The position numbers and the translations under genes were made by a program. A stretch of DNA of 64,000 bases from Selenomonas sp. oral taxon 920. GTDB lineage: Bacteria; Bacillota; Negativicutes; Selenomonadales; Selenomonadaceae. Shown piece after piece: positions 7,338-15,311 of this stretch. Under the pieces are notes generated by a model that was given only the letters and a program-made list of their open reading frames with translations, searched no databases and had not been told where the DNA came from. The stretch is taken from positions 186,001-250,000 of the forward strand of contig NZ_CP017042.1 in assembly GCF_001717585.1 (NCBI RefSeq), written 5' to 3'. How positions within the stretch are numbered: position 1 is the stretch's first letter; each line of letters starts with the position of its first letter.

Positions 7338-9778
7338 GGCGCATCCCTCCGACCCTCGTCCTGTGTACTGCGGGCATCCTCTGCAGTGTATGCGGCTTTG
7401 CCGCCGGTTCTCTTCCCCGCCGCAGCGGTGGGATGGATGGTCAGCGTGCGCGCATAGCCGCGATCCTCTGTGGTGACGGCTGTACCATGTTCCTCCTGCC
7501 ATGCCGCAGCCCACGGCGCGATCCAGTCGGCGCCTTCCAGCAGGAAGGTCAGCGTGTCGTCCGTGAAGCGGCAGAAGATGCGCTCCATCCCCGCAGCGGC
7601 CGCGCGTGTCAGGAACTCCGCGAACGCGTCGAAGAGTGCGAGCCCCGTCTCCGTGTACAGCAGCTCCGTCTGCGTCCACTCCACACCGACGCGCAGTCCG
7701 AGGGGACGCAGGTAGGTGCAGGTCTCCGAGACTGCCATCGCGAGCTCGTCGGTGCGGACCGTACCGTCCTCCTGCCCCTTGAGGAAGAGTACGCAGCGCT
7801 TCTTCAGATAGGAGGAGAGCAGATTGAGCCGTCGGATGAGACGCACGATCTTCTCCTCGTCCTGCGTTTCCATCAGCTCCTCGCGAAAGCGGCGCAGAAG
7901 CGGACGTTTGGCGGCAAGGATTGCCTCCAGTTCCTCGGAGAGCTTTCGCCGGAGCGTCAGGGTGAGCAGCTTTCTGCGGATCGTGTGCTCTGCACGCAGG
8001 AGGGAATGGGAACGCTCCAGTGCATCGCACGCGAGGGCGAGCTGCCGCTGCCGCTCATGCAGGAGCCGCAGATCCTCCTGCCAGAGGAGAGCACCGCCGT
8101 GGATCTCCATGCGCGAGGTGCGTGTATCGCGTCCGGATTCATCCCACTGCAGCGCCGAGGAAAAGACGGGAGTCCCCTCCGCATTCACAAGCCGCATCGC
8201 GAGCCGTGCGTGCGTAAAGAATGCCTCGTGCAGGCGGTTCGACGGCATGAGCCCCGTGTGCATACAGATCTCAAGGAGTGCGAGGAAGAAGAGTGTCGTC
8301 AATGCCGTCAGCTCCGGCCACCGCACCCACGCCACATACTGATAGGCGATGGAGTACGCGATAAAGAGCACGAAGAAGACAAATGGGAGCATCATCATGG
8401 GGCGCAGCACCTGCTGCTGTTTTGCCTTTTCGAGGAGGAGAAGGAGCGCCGCGAGGACCTCGCCGAACCAGAGCGTCCAGTAGACATATGCGCCCCATGC
8501 AAGAGCCACCTGCCACTCCTGCAGAATGTTGTCCCATGTGAACGCGAAGAACTGCTGGTGGAAGTCGTTGCAGAGGATGAGTGCGGCGAGCAGGAGATTG
8601 AGTCCGAACACCGCCTTCAGCCACGGCGGCATCCTGCGGTTGATCGGGTCCTCGTCCGCGCTCCACGCGATCCAGAGGAGTGCGACCGAGAGCCCCGCAC
8701 GGAACATGTAGAAGAGGTACCAGAGCGTGTGCTCCAATGTGCTGTCGTGTACGAACGTGAGGATCTTCGCCATACGCGTCAGCTCCCAGAGGAGCAGCAT
8801 GGCGACGAGGAGGACAACGGCGCGGCGCGCCCCGTGATGGAGCACACGGCGGTAAATGTACGCGCCCCAGATGACCGTGAGCGGCAGCATCAGCACGAGA
8901 ACCATAAATCTCTCGTGCGCCTCTGCAGGCATGAACACCGGCCGCTCCATGATCTGTGCGTGATAGCGCGTGTTCACCGTGCGGAGGACGTGCGGGAAAT
9001 CAGGCGGCATTGCGTGGACAGCTGCGGCAGACGGGGAGAGCGGCGGATAACCTGCGGCATCCAGCTCCTTTGGGAGCGCCTCTGAGAATGTGATGGGGGC
9101 ACGTGAGAGCACGCCCTTTGTCAGTGTGATCGTCCCCTCGGCGGGCACGACGATCCGCAGCCGTGCGCCGCGCCGAATAAGGCGTTCCGCCTCATGGGCA
9201 AAGAGGACGTAGACATCGCTTGCACCCGCATTGGCAAGAATGCCCCACGTTCCGCGGTGCATCGCGTAAAAGCGCAGCCGCCCCTCCGCCTTCATCTGTG
9301 CGAGGTGTGCAAACGCCGTATCGCGGTCGCCGGAGATCCCCTGCGTCAGTGCCAGAAAGAAGATCTCACGCTCCGGCGACTGCTCGGGCATGGCGATCGT
9401 AACGCCCTCCCTGAGATCCGCCCATCCGTGCACGGGAACATGGGGATCCGTGCGTACGGCGAGCACCACCGTTGCTGTGTAATGCGGGTACCAGTAAAGC
9501 TCCTCTGCCGCACCGCGCAGGAACTGTTCTGCCTGAAAATCATAGACCTCGGCCGCGTCCACGCGGCGATCCTGAAACAGCTCAAGCTGCCTTCGCGCAT
9601 ACCCCTGCGCCTCGATCGGCACATCGGCGGTGCTCTGCAGGATGGTCACATATGCCGCACCGTAGTTGCGGTCGTAGGCGAGCGAGAGTGCATCCGCATG
9701 GGCGGCATACAGGAGGAGTGTGCAGAGCAGTGCGGGCAGGAGGGCGAGGAGCAGAGGGAGACGCTGCAGTCTGCCCAT
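7325..9778 (-). CDS. Periplasmic-binding-like / multi-TM / pseudokinase sensor protein, copy 1
   Basis: This 817-residue protein has a signal peptide (1-29, ending AAHADA). A type-2 periplasmic-binding-like domain spans about 33-250 and contains the FQDRRVDAAEVYDFQAEQF block. A membrane region follows at about 300-520 with six to seven helices, then a coiled coil at about 580-640. The C-terminal domain (SSYLKKRCVLFLKGQEDG, MAVSETCTYLRPLG) resembles the DHp/HATPase layout but shows no HD phosphoacceptor and no N, G1 or G2 boxes. It is therefore read as a catalytically dead kinase-like subunit partnered with the next gene's active kinase. ATG 9778 has a GGGAGGTG site. A 49%-like overall resemblance to 16687-19116 is visible by eye, with identical blocks scattered throughout; exact identity was not computed. 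Confidence 0.8.
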   Translation of the reverse strand: MGRLQRLPLLLALLPALLCTLLLYAAHADALSLAYDRNYGAAYVTILQSTADVPIEAQGYARRQLELFQDRRVDAAEVYDFQAEQFLRGAAEELYWYPHYTATVVLAVRTDPHVPVHGWADLREGVTIAMPEQSPEREIFFLALTQGISGDRDTAFAHLAQMKAEGRLRFYAMHRGTWGILANAGASDVYVLFAHEAERLIRRGARLRIVVPAEGTITLTKGVLSRAPITFSEALPKELDAAGYPPLSPSAAAVHAMPPDFPHVLRTVNTRYHAQIMERPVFMPAEAHERFMVLVLMLPLTVIWGAYIYRRVLHHGARRAVVLLVAMLLLWELTRMAKILTFVHDSTLEHTLWYLFYMFRAGLSVALLWIAWSADEDPINRRMPPWLKAVFGLNLLLAALILCNDFHQQFFAFTWDNILQEWQVALAWGAYVYWTLWFGEVLAALLLLLEKAKQQQVLRPMMMLPFVFFVLFIAYSIAYQYVAWVRWPELTALTTLFFLALLEICMHTGLMPSNRLHEAFFTHARLAMRLVNAEGTPVFSSALQWDESGRDTRTSRMEIHGGALLWQEDLRLLHERQRQLALACDALERSHSLLRAEHTIRRKLLTLTLRRKLSEELEAILAAKRPLLRRFREELMETQDEEKIVRLIRRLNLLSSYLKKRCVLFLKGQEDGTVRTDELAMAVSETCTYLRPLGLRVGVEWTQTELLYTETGLALFDAFAEFLTRAAAAGMERIFCRFTDDTLTFLLEGADWIAPWAAAWQEEHGTAVTTEDRGYARTLTIHPTAAAGKRTGGKAAYTAEDARSTQDEGRRDAPWNG

Positions 9779-9846
9779 TCCCCCACCTCCCTTGCACGAT
9801 TCCTGTGTATTGAATCATATATATTTCGCCTGTTATCAACAAAAAT

Positions 9847-9917
9847 CCTTGTGAAAAAAGTCCTAACATGTAAAAAATATATGTAAATTATGAATAAAAT
9901 TTTATGGTTTGTTGTGA
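9847..9917. promoter_or_regulatory. Conserved upstream element shared by both sensor operons (copy 1)
   Basis: About 70 bases upstream of the first sensor operon resemble 19183-19253, upstream of the second. Shared words in order are CCTTG, AAAAGTCC, TAAAAAA, TAAATTATGA, TTTATG and TTGTGA. The intervening genes have diverged more in silent positions than this spacer. The function (shared regulator site or transcript leader) is unknown. Confidence 0.5.
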
Positions 9918-9940
9918 AATCCGTGTTTTCATGCTAGAAT
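9912..9940 (+). promoter_or_regulatory. Promoter for the porin gene
   Basis: TTGTGA (9912-9917), a 17-base spacer, and TAGAAT (9935-9940) preceded by an extended TGC lie about 50 bases ahead of the porin start. The -35 box is the end of the conserved element at 9847. Confidence 0.6.
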
Positions 9941-9991
9941 AGCATAAATTTGCGACGAAATGTGTCATGCTGTTTCGAATGGAGGATGCCC

Positions 9992-11182
9992 ATGCGACAC
10001 ATTCATCAGGTTCTGCCCCTCGCGTTCCTCTGTGTGCCGCTCTCCTGCGCTGCGGCGATGCCTGCTGCCGCAGAAGCGCCTGTCGTGCACGCGGAGGATG
10101 CAGATCGCCGCGCAGCGGAGGAGGCCGACGCACAGGATAGTGCAGCCGCTGCACCCGCCGACCGCACACAAAAGGTGCCGCGTCTCGATGTTTGGGGCGA
10201 CTACCGCTGGCTCTACGGCAAGGCGCACATGGAGATGCCGTCCGTGCGCCAGAAACGTGACGTATTCCTCTCCACGCGCCGCTTCCGCATTGCCCCGACG
10301 GTTCACCTTGGCGGCGGATGGAGTGTCGGCGGGATGCTCGAGGACATCCGCTACGACAAGGACACGATCGCGGGCGCACACCGGAATGACCGGCATCTCT
10401 ACCTCTCGCGCCTCTACGCCGAACACGAGAACGGACATGGCGCGAAGATCCGCGCGGGCAGATTCATCTTCACCCCGATCGAGGGCAACGTCTTCGACAA
10501 GCGCGTCGAGGGGGTACGCTGGCGGTACGGCGACAAGAGCGTCGGGATGACCTCCATCTTCTGCGGGCGCACCGTCGCGCCGACAGGAGACAAGCGGAAA
10601 CGCGGCGTCATCCTCGGCTATGAGCGGAACTGGACGAAGTGGAAGGGCGGTGCGTTCTACTACGATATGGAGACGGAGCTGCCCGCCGTCACGCGGGCGC
10701 GGGCGATGAAAGACCCGCTTGCCCTCCACAACGGGATCGATCGTCAGCGCATCCTCGAACTCTTCGCAGGTTATCGGTTTGACCGATACCGCAGCCTCGA
10801 GGTCGAGTACCTGCACGGGCGCGCAGAGACCGATCTCGACCGCTATGACGACGAGGGACACGGGTATGTGGCGACGCTCCGTCTGCGCCCCTCGCCCGAT
10901 GTGGAGAAGGCGGGCGACTACGGCGCATGGATTGCCTACTACCATCAGCCGCGTGCGACCTATCTTCACCACGCGATGGACGGCGATCCGACCTTCTTCG
11001 GACGTGCGGGATTCCGCGGCTGGGGGGCGCGTGCCGACATCGTCCTCGTGCGCGGCGTCACGCTTGCCGTTGAGGGCTTCGACCTGCGCCCCGCACGTCC
11101 CGCGACGCCACTTTTCATGGGACGCACCTTTAGCGGTGCACGGCAGAGAGTGCTCGGGATGAGCCTCACGGCGTATTTTTGA
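9992..11182 (+). CDS. Outer-membrane beta-barrel porin-like protein
   Basis: The 396-residue product has a signal peptide (MRHIHQVLPLAFLC... ending AMPAAAEA) and an Ala/Asp-rich linker. A series of alternating amphipathic strands follows (DVWGDYRWLYGKAHM, RRFRIAPTVHLGGGWSVGGML, HGAKIRAGRFIF, RSLEVEYLHGRAETDL). The protein ends in MSLTAYF with a terminal Phe, the BAM recognition signature of outer-membrane barrels. This supports a diderm host. The start is ATG 9992 with GGAGG seven bases upstream; the upstream in-frame ATG at 9950-region lacks a site. The gene lies divergently from the sensor operon. Substrate is unknown; putative alginate-export/porin-like is the closest architecture. Confidence 0.78.
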   Translation: MRHIHQVLPLAFLCVPLSCAAAMPAAAEAPVVHAEDADRRAAEEADAQDSAAAAPADRTQKVPRLDVWGDYRWLYGKAHMEMPSVRQKRDVFLSTRRFRIAPTVHLGGGWSVGGMLEDIRYDKDTIAGAHRNDRHLYLSRLYAEHENGHGAKIRAGRFIFTPIEGNVFDKRVEGVRWRYGDKSVGMTSIFCGRTVAPTGDKRKRGVILGYERNWTKWKGGAFYYDMETELPAVTRARAMKDPLALHNGIDRQRILELFAGYRFDRYRSLEVEYLHGRAETDLDRYDDEGHGYVATLRLRPSPDVEKAGDYGAWIAYYHQPRATYLHHAMDGDPTFFGRAGFRGWGARADIVLVRGVTLAVEGFDLRPARPATPLFMGRTFSGARQRVLGMSLTAYF

Positions 11183-11248
11183 TTTTTGTTTACGTTGTAC
11201 TGCAAAAATGATATAATAGATATATAACAAAAAGAGGGAGGTGATCCT

Positions 11249-11563
11249 ATGGCAACCGTATCCGCACAGATCCGCATTGATGCCGACGTCAAGGCGCAGT
11301 CGATGGCACTCTTCCAGAACCTCGGGCTCGATCTCTCCACCGCCGTCAACGTATTCCTGCGCCAGTGCCTCATTCATCGCGGGCTGCCGTTCAGCGTGAA
11401 GGAATCGGAGGCGACACGTCCGCTTCATCGTGCCGATCTCAGTGAGGCAGAACTCGAACGCGAACTGGAAAAGGGGCTGGAAGACCTTGCGGCGGGCAGA
11501 GTCCGTCCGGCGGAGGAAGTTTTTGCGGAGATTATGGAGGGACATCATGCAGTATCGGGTTGA
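11249..11563 (+). CDS. RelB/DinJ-family antitoxin
   Basis: This is a 104-residue ribbon-helix-helix protein. Its N-terminus (SAQIRIDADVKAQSMALFQNLGLDLSTAVNVFLRQ) is the standard RelB/DinJ DNA-binding and dimerisation segment; the C-terminal half, LSEAELERELEKGLEDLAAGR, is the toxin-wrapping region. A strong GGGAGGTGAT site precedes ATG 11249. It overlaps the toxin gene by 17 bases, and the pair is expected to repress its own promoter. Confidence 0.88.
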   Translation: MATVSAQIRIDADVKAQSMALFQNLGLDLSTAVNVFLRQCLIHRGLPFSVKESEATRPLHRADLSEAELERELEKGLEDLAAGRVRPAEEVFAEIMEGHHAVSG

Positions 11564-11864
11564 TGTTTCATCTCAGGCGGCGGCAGACCTTAGAAATCTC
11601 TTTCGATATATTTCGGATGTTTTGCGGGCACCGGAGAATGCATATGCACAGCTTGCGCGGCTTGGGAAACAGATCGGCAGTCTCGCAGAACTGCCGATGC
11701 GATTTCGCGCATATCCGAAAAACTTTGCGGGATACCCACAAGTCCGCATTATGCCGGTGGATCATTTCGAGGTGTTCTACACGGCAGACACAGGGCAGGA
11801 AACCGTTGCCATCCTTCGTGTCATCTATGGCGGACGAGATATTGATCGTGCATTTATGGAATAG
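11547..11864 (+). CDS. RelE/ParE-family toxin
   Basis: The 105-residue protein (MQYRVDVSSQAAADL...) has the RelE/ParE fold pattern: an N-terminal strand, two helices containing ENAYAQLARLGKQIGSLAELPMRF, then strands with VRIMPVDHFEVFYT and VAILRVIYGGRD. The likely start is ATG 11547 inside the antitoxin end; a longer frame reading upstream is a shadow of the antitoxin. A decayed relative of this gene is present at 19264-19400. Whether it is an mRNA interferase (RelE) or gyrase poison (ParE) cannot be decided here. Confidence 0.87.
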   Translation: MQYRVDVSSQAAADLRNLFRYISDVLRAPENAYAQLARLGKQIGSLAELPMRFRAYPKNFAGYPQVRIMPVDHFEVFYTADTGQETVAILRVIYGGRDIDRAFME

Positions 11865-11867
11865 AAA

Positions 11868-11922
11868 AACACAGGAACAGGTGTGCAATGCAGTATTTGC
11901 TTTGCACACCTGTTCCTGTGTT
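11868..11922. terminator. Long bidirectional hairpin between convergent genes
   Basis: A 21-bp perfect stem (11868-11888 with 11902-11922) separates the toxin gene from the convergent gene ending at 11929. The short A/T runs on both sides fit a bidirectional terminator. Confidence 0.75.
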
Positions 11923-11928
11923 CAGCCA

Positions 11929-12786
11929 CTATTCCATCGGATACGCCGCAGTAAAGAGGCGCGGTGCATCCTGTCGTGCAATCGTGAGGGTGAATGCACC
12001 CGCTGCGTAGGAGGCGAGCACGGAGTCCGGGTAGTAGATCACGAGACTCCCGTCCGCTGCCATGTACCAGCAGAATGACGAAAGCCCCTTCTCTGACGGA
12101 TGCTGCATGAGCAGCGCCTCCATGACACCGTGCGGGAAATCCCGCTCCACTGCTGCGGGATACTGCGTTTGGAATGCCGCCTCGATGGCGGCGATCAGGA
12201 GCGTTCGGTTCGTGACAATCTCATCGAGTGCAATTTGCCGCCCCGTTTTCCGATCAAAGGTATACGCATCGACATGGGCGATGGGATGTGCGCCGCCCGC
12301 ATAGGATGACCCCTCCATAAAGAACGAGACGAGCTGCTCATCCACCCGTCCCCACCGCGAGATCGGCGTGATGTCGCTGTAATAGAAGGGGAGCTCGTAC
12401 CCGTCCCTGCGTGCTTCCTCGCTGGCGGTACGGATCGAGCTGTGCCATGCGCTCATGCTCTGCTCCGCAGACCACTCTCTAAATACCTTTGCCAGCGGTG
12501 AGCTGTCATCATCCACGAGCGCAATCTCGGGATAGACGGCGCGGTAAGCTTTGACCTCGTTTGTGTCGTAGACCGTCAGGACATGATCCTCGACAGTGAG
12601 CCACGAGACAGGGGGTTCTACGGAGCGTGACCAGTCCCGCGCCGCCCTGTCCTGCACGTCCGCTAGGGACTGCGGCGGCCGCGTGTGCTTCTCCGTTCGG
12701 TCATTCAGGACACCTTCTGCCGCCGAGAGAGGCGCACAGAGAAGGAGGGCAGACAGGAGAGCGGATAAAAACGTTTTGGTATGCAT
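11929..12786 (-). CDS. Secreted DUF3298/RsiV-like protein
   Basis: The 285-residue protein has a signal peptide (MHTKTFLSALLSALLLCAPLSAAEG). Its C-terminal domain contains the GGAHPIAHVDAYTFDRKTGR stretch typical of DUF3298 (RsiV-type) domains, preceded by a DUF4163-like region. RsiV relatives are periplasmic ligand or lysozyme sensors, but no N-terminal anti-sigma domain is present, so this is a stand-alone secreted form. The start is ATG 12786 with GGAGGAAC; upstream in-frame sequence is a shadow. It is the third gene of an operon with the BamE-like and lipoprotein genes, all downstream of palindrome site B. Confidence 0.75.
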   Translation of the reverse strand: MHTKTFLSALLSALLLCAPLSAAEGVLNDRTEKHTRPPQSLADVQDRAARDWSRSVEPPVSWLTVEDHVLTVYDTNEVKAYRAVYPEIALVDDDSSPLAKVFREWSAEQSMSAWHSSIRTASEEARRDGYELPFYYSDITPISRWGRVDEQLVSFFMEGSSYAGGAHPIAHVDAYTFDRKTGRQIALDEIVTNRTLLIAAIEAAFQTQYPAAVERDFPHGVMEALLMQHPSEKGLSSFCWYMAADGSLVIYYPDSVLASYAAGAFTLTIARQDAPRLFTAAYPME

Positions 12787-12817
12787 GGTTGTTCCTCCCT
12801 TCATAGGTGTGCTTCCT

Positions 12818-13369
12818 TTACTTCTCGTGCAGCCAGATGGAGCGGATGCCGGGGCTGTGCTCGGCGCAGATGTAGAAGGCGAGTTTTGCCGTGTCGCCCT
12901 CGTAGAAGTAGCCGCAGACGGGCGGGGCGTTGTGGCTGCATTTCGGCTTCGGAATGTAGCCGTATGCCTCCTCAAGATCCTCCGCCGTGCTGTCCAGATG
13001 GATGCCGCGCGGGGTCTCGAAGCGCTGTGCCTCCTCGGTCGGGCGCATGTTGTACTCGTTTACATCGTTGACACCGAGCATTACGCTCGTGACGCGGGCA
13101 TCATCATCGGCGGCTTGGCGATAGCTCACGGTGAGTGTATGGCCGTAGTCACGAACCTGGTTGGATGCCGTTATTATGCCGTCTTGTTCCTCCACGCCGT
13201 CTGCAATAGCCATGCCGCTGCCGTAGAGTTCCTCTACCTCGGCGCGTGTCATGCCGATGCGGATGCCGCCGAGCGCCATGTCCTCATCCGTGATCTCTGC
13301 TGAAGAGAGGGATGCGGGGAGGAGGATGAGGGCAACGAGGACGGCGCAGAGGAATGATCGGATCCTCAT
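12818..13369 (-). CDS. Small secreted BamE/SmpA-like protein
   Basis: The 183-residue product has a signal peptide (1-24, LILLPASLSSA) and a segment ALGGIRIGMTRAEVEELYG that is the hallmark opening helix of BamE/SmpA-type domains. The rest (VRDYGHTLTVSYR, VTSVMLG, YFYEGDTAKLAFYI) is compatible with that two-strand fold, with a second repeat near TPRGIHLDSTAEDLEEAYG. No lipobox cysteine is present after the signal. ATG 13369 has an AGGTGAT site. It sits 26 bases downstream of the lipoprotein gene. Confidence 0.72.
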   Translation of the reverse strand: MRIRSFLCAVLVALILLPASLSSAEITDEDMALGGIRIGMTRAEVEELYGSGMAIADGVEEQDGIITASNQVRDYGHTLTVSYRQAADDDARVTSVMLGVNDVNEYNMRPTEEAQRFETPRGIHLDSTAEDLEEAYGYIPKPKCSHNAPPVCGYFYEGDTAKLAFYICAEHSPGIRSIWLHEK

Positions 13370-13395
13370 GGGGGATCACCTCCGTATAGTATTCT

Positions 13396-14433
13396 TTACA
13401 GGTCGATGCGGTAGATGTGCTCGAAGGCGGTGAAGTAGAGGCGGTTCGCGTCGTCCGTCGTCACGTTGCCGGGCGAGAGGCTCTTGCCGTTCAGCTGCAG
13501 CTCAATGTCGCCGACATACTTGCCGTCCTTCTTGTTGAAGACGCGCAGGAAGCCGTTGGCGAAGAAGACGACGTAGTCCTTCGTTGCAATCGACTGGCGC
13601 TCAGCGACCTTGCGTTTCTGCGCATCCGCAGGGATGTCCGTATTCACCTCGAAGGTGCGGACGAGCTTGCCGTCGGGTGCGTGCATGTGGAGCGGCTCCG
13701 TCCAGTTATCCTTGCCGCCGTGCGTGGCGAGCGTCGTGATGTAGAAGCCGTCCGCATCCGCAGCGACGAGCGCGGCGTTCGTCTCATAGTCCGGGGATTT
13801 CGAGTCTTTTCCGAGCTCTTTATAGACCTTCTCGGAAAGCGCGATTTTCGGGTCCTTTACGCCCTCCTTGGAGATTGCGCCGAACAGGATATCGCTCGAG
13901 GCGAACGATCTGCTGATGTAGGCATCCTTGCCGCCGTAGATGGCATAGACGCGGCGGACGTCGCTGCTGTTCGGTACGGTGAAGCTCGTCGCCGTCGTAC
14001 CGTCATAGCAGCCGACTGTCCCCTTGCCGTCGAGGATGTAGTAGATGTTCGTGCCGTCCGAGGAGACGGGCATGTCCTCGGCTGTGCCGAGATCCTCGAC
14101 GCCGGTGATCGCGCCGTCCTTCAGCGCGAATTTTTGCAGATGCGGCTTCTTGTCCGCCCCATAGGCGATGCCGTAGATCGCATCCTTCGTCACGGCGAGG
14201 GTGGTGCCGGAGATGAACTTCGGCAGCTCTGCGCCTGTGTACTCGTAGAGCGGCACGTCCTTGTCGCCGAGTTTGAACTTCGCGGCGGCTTCCTTCGGAG
14301 CGGCGGGTCCGTTGTCCGCCGATCCTTTGCTGCCCATGACTCCACCGCCGGATCCGTCGCCGCAGCCTGCAAAGAGGGCGCCCGCACAGACGAGCGCTGC
14401 TGCTGCCGCGAGGATGGATTTCCATTTCTTCAT
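13396..14433 (-). CDS. Propeller-like lipoprotein, paralogue 1
   Basis: This is a 345-residue lipoprotein with MKKWKSILAAAAALVCAG at the start and lipobox LFAGC (C24). The body has repeated blade-like units (VPLYEYTGAELPKF, TLAVTKDAIYGI, SSDGTNIYYIL, YVVFFANGFLRVFNKKDGKYVGDIEL) and ends YRIDL. The same pattern occurs in the genes at 19504, 20563 and 21853. The regular alternation of 'DGTNIYY' and 'NKKDG' units suggests a beta-propeller; no catalytic motif is seen. First gene of a three-gene operon whose promoter carries palindrome site B. Confidence 0.72.
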   Translation of the reverse strand: MKKWKSILAAAAALVCAGALFAGCGDGSGGGVMGSKGSADNGPAAPKEAAAKFKLGDKDVPLYEYTGAELPKFISGTTLAVTKDAIYGIAYGADKKPHLQKFALKDGAITGVEDLGTAEDMPVSSDGTNIYYILDGKGTVGCYDGTTATSFTVPNSSDVRRVYAIYGGKDAYISRSFASSDILFGAISKEGVKDPKIALSEKVYKELGKDSKSPDYETNAALVAADADGFYITTLATHGGKDNWTEPLHMHAPDGKLVRTFEVNTDIPADAQKRKVAERQSIATKDYVVFFANGFLRVFNKKDGKYVGDIELQLNGKSLSPGNVTTDDANRLYFTAFEHIYRIDL

Positions 14434-14484
14434 GATCCTTCCTCCTTTGTCTTTGTTTGCGCTTATGAGAATCTGATTGCTTTT

Positions 14485-14587
14485 ATCTTAGCATAAAGAT
14501 AAAAGCTTGTGACCTGTCATAAATGACAGGTTTTTGAAAAAACTTTGCAAAAGAAGCGCAGCGTAAATGTACTGTCATAAATGAGAG
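14485..14587 (-). promoter_or_regulatory. Promoter with two palindromic operators (sites B1 and B2)
   Basis: On the reverse strand -10 TAAGAT (forward 14485-14490, extended TGC) lies 23 bases downstream of the near-perfect palindrome B1 ACCTGTCATAAATGACAGGT (14512-14531, core 14514-14529). A second, imperfect copy B2 (core 14572-14587) lies 58 bases further upstream. The promoter drives the lipoprotein operon at 13396. Confidence 0.75.
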
Positions 14588-14593
14588 ACCGGC

Positions 14594-14632
14594 AAAAAAA
14601 GTGGCACAATGTACCGTGTGGTTCATTGTGCC
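14594..14632 (-). terminator. Terminator after the second response regulator
   Basis: A 13-bp stem (14603-14615 with 14620-14632) is followed on the reverse strand by a run of seven T. It ends the response regulator gene at 14691. Confidence 0.85.
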
Positions 14633-14648
14633 GATATGAACGGGCAAT

Positions 14649-14693
14649 AAGATGCACAAAGGCGATGGTGCTGAAATGATCCGTGATTTCTTA
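14649..14693. repeat. Diverged end of the MITE-like element
   Basis: The stretch GATGCACAAAGGCGATGGTG through GTGATTTCTTAG aligns with the right end of the MITE copy at 26891-27055 (GATGCATCAAGG ... GTGATTTCTTTA). The left end is missing. It runs into the last codons of the regulator gene at 14691. Confidence 0.45.
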
Positions 14694-15311
14694 GCTGTGG
14701 ATGCTCGTATAGCCCTTTTCCGTTGCTTCCACCGCAAGGCCGATGACGTTCTTGTGGCCGGTCTTGACGAGCATATTGCTGATGTGAAAGCTCACCGTGC
14801 GCTTCTTGATGCCGAGATCCTCGGCGATTTCCTCATAGCTCATGTTGCGGCAGATGCGCTGCAGGATCTCGAGCTCGCGGCTCGTCAGCTGGGCGTCCGT
14901 GCATCCAAAGGAGGGGGTGCCGCAGATATCCGGATAGATTTGTGCGCCTTCCATCGTAGCGCGGATACAGGAGGCGAATGCCTCGCCCGAGGATTCCTTG
15001 TGGATGAAGCTGTTCGCGCCCGCCTCCTTCGCCCAGTCGAGGAAGGCGATCTCCTGCATCCCCGTCATGAGAATAATGCGCAGGGAGGGGAAGGTGGCCT
15101 TCAGGCGTTCGCAGATCTGTATGCCGCTCGTGCGCCCCTCCATACAGATGTCCATGAGGACGAGATTGGGACGCAGCCGCAGACATGCCTCCTCCGCAAG
15201 CTCTGAGAGCGTACAGGTGCCGATGACTTCGATGTCGGGCAGAGGCGCGAGGATCTTCGCCAGTCCCTCGAGGAGTATTTTTTGATCGTCTACGAGAAGA
15301 ACTTTAATCAT
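14691..15311 (-). CDS. LuxR/NarL-type response regulator, copy 2
   Basis: The 206-residue paralogue of the 5332 protein has the same length and key residues: D54 in VLMDICMEG, T83, K105, and a C-terminal LuxR helix-turn-helix. The recognition-region sequence KRTVSFHISNMLVKTG differs from copy 1 by few residues, while the receiver surface differs more (LAKILAPLPDIEVI versus LEQIFTPLDDMEVV). Divergence is thus concentrated where partner kinases dock. This fits two insulated input modules acting on one set of promoters (inference). ATGA overlap with the upstream kinase gene. Confidence 0.92.
   Translation of the reverse strand: MIKVLLVDDQKILLEGLAKILAPLPDIEVIGTCTLSELAEEACLRLRPNLVLMDICMEGRTSGIQICERLKATFPSLRIILMTGMQEIAFLDWAKEAGANSFIHKESSGEAFASCIRATMEGAQIYPDICGTPSFGCTDAQLTSRELEILQRICRNMSYEEIAEDLGIKKRTVSFHISNMLVKTGHKNVIGLAVEATEKGYTSIHS

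Noticed and set aside
7433-9085. 550-residue forward frame, and a like frame at 17497-19149
   Set aside because: Both are the antisense of the paralogous sensor genes, which explains their identical length; neither has a start site.
14572-14587. Palindrome B2 as a promoter operator for a forward gene
   Set aside because: No -10 box lies at the 22-23-base position on the forward strand and no forward gene follows; it is treated as an accessory site.
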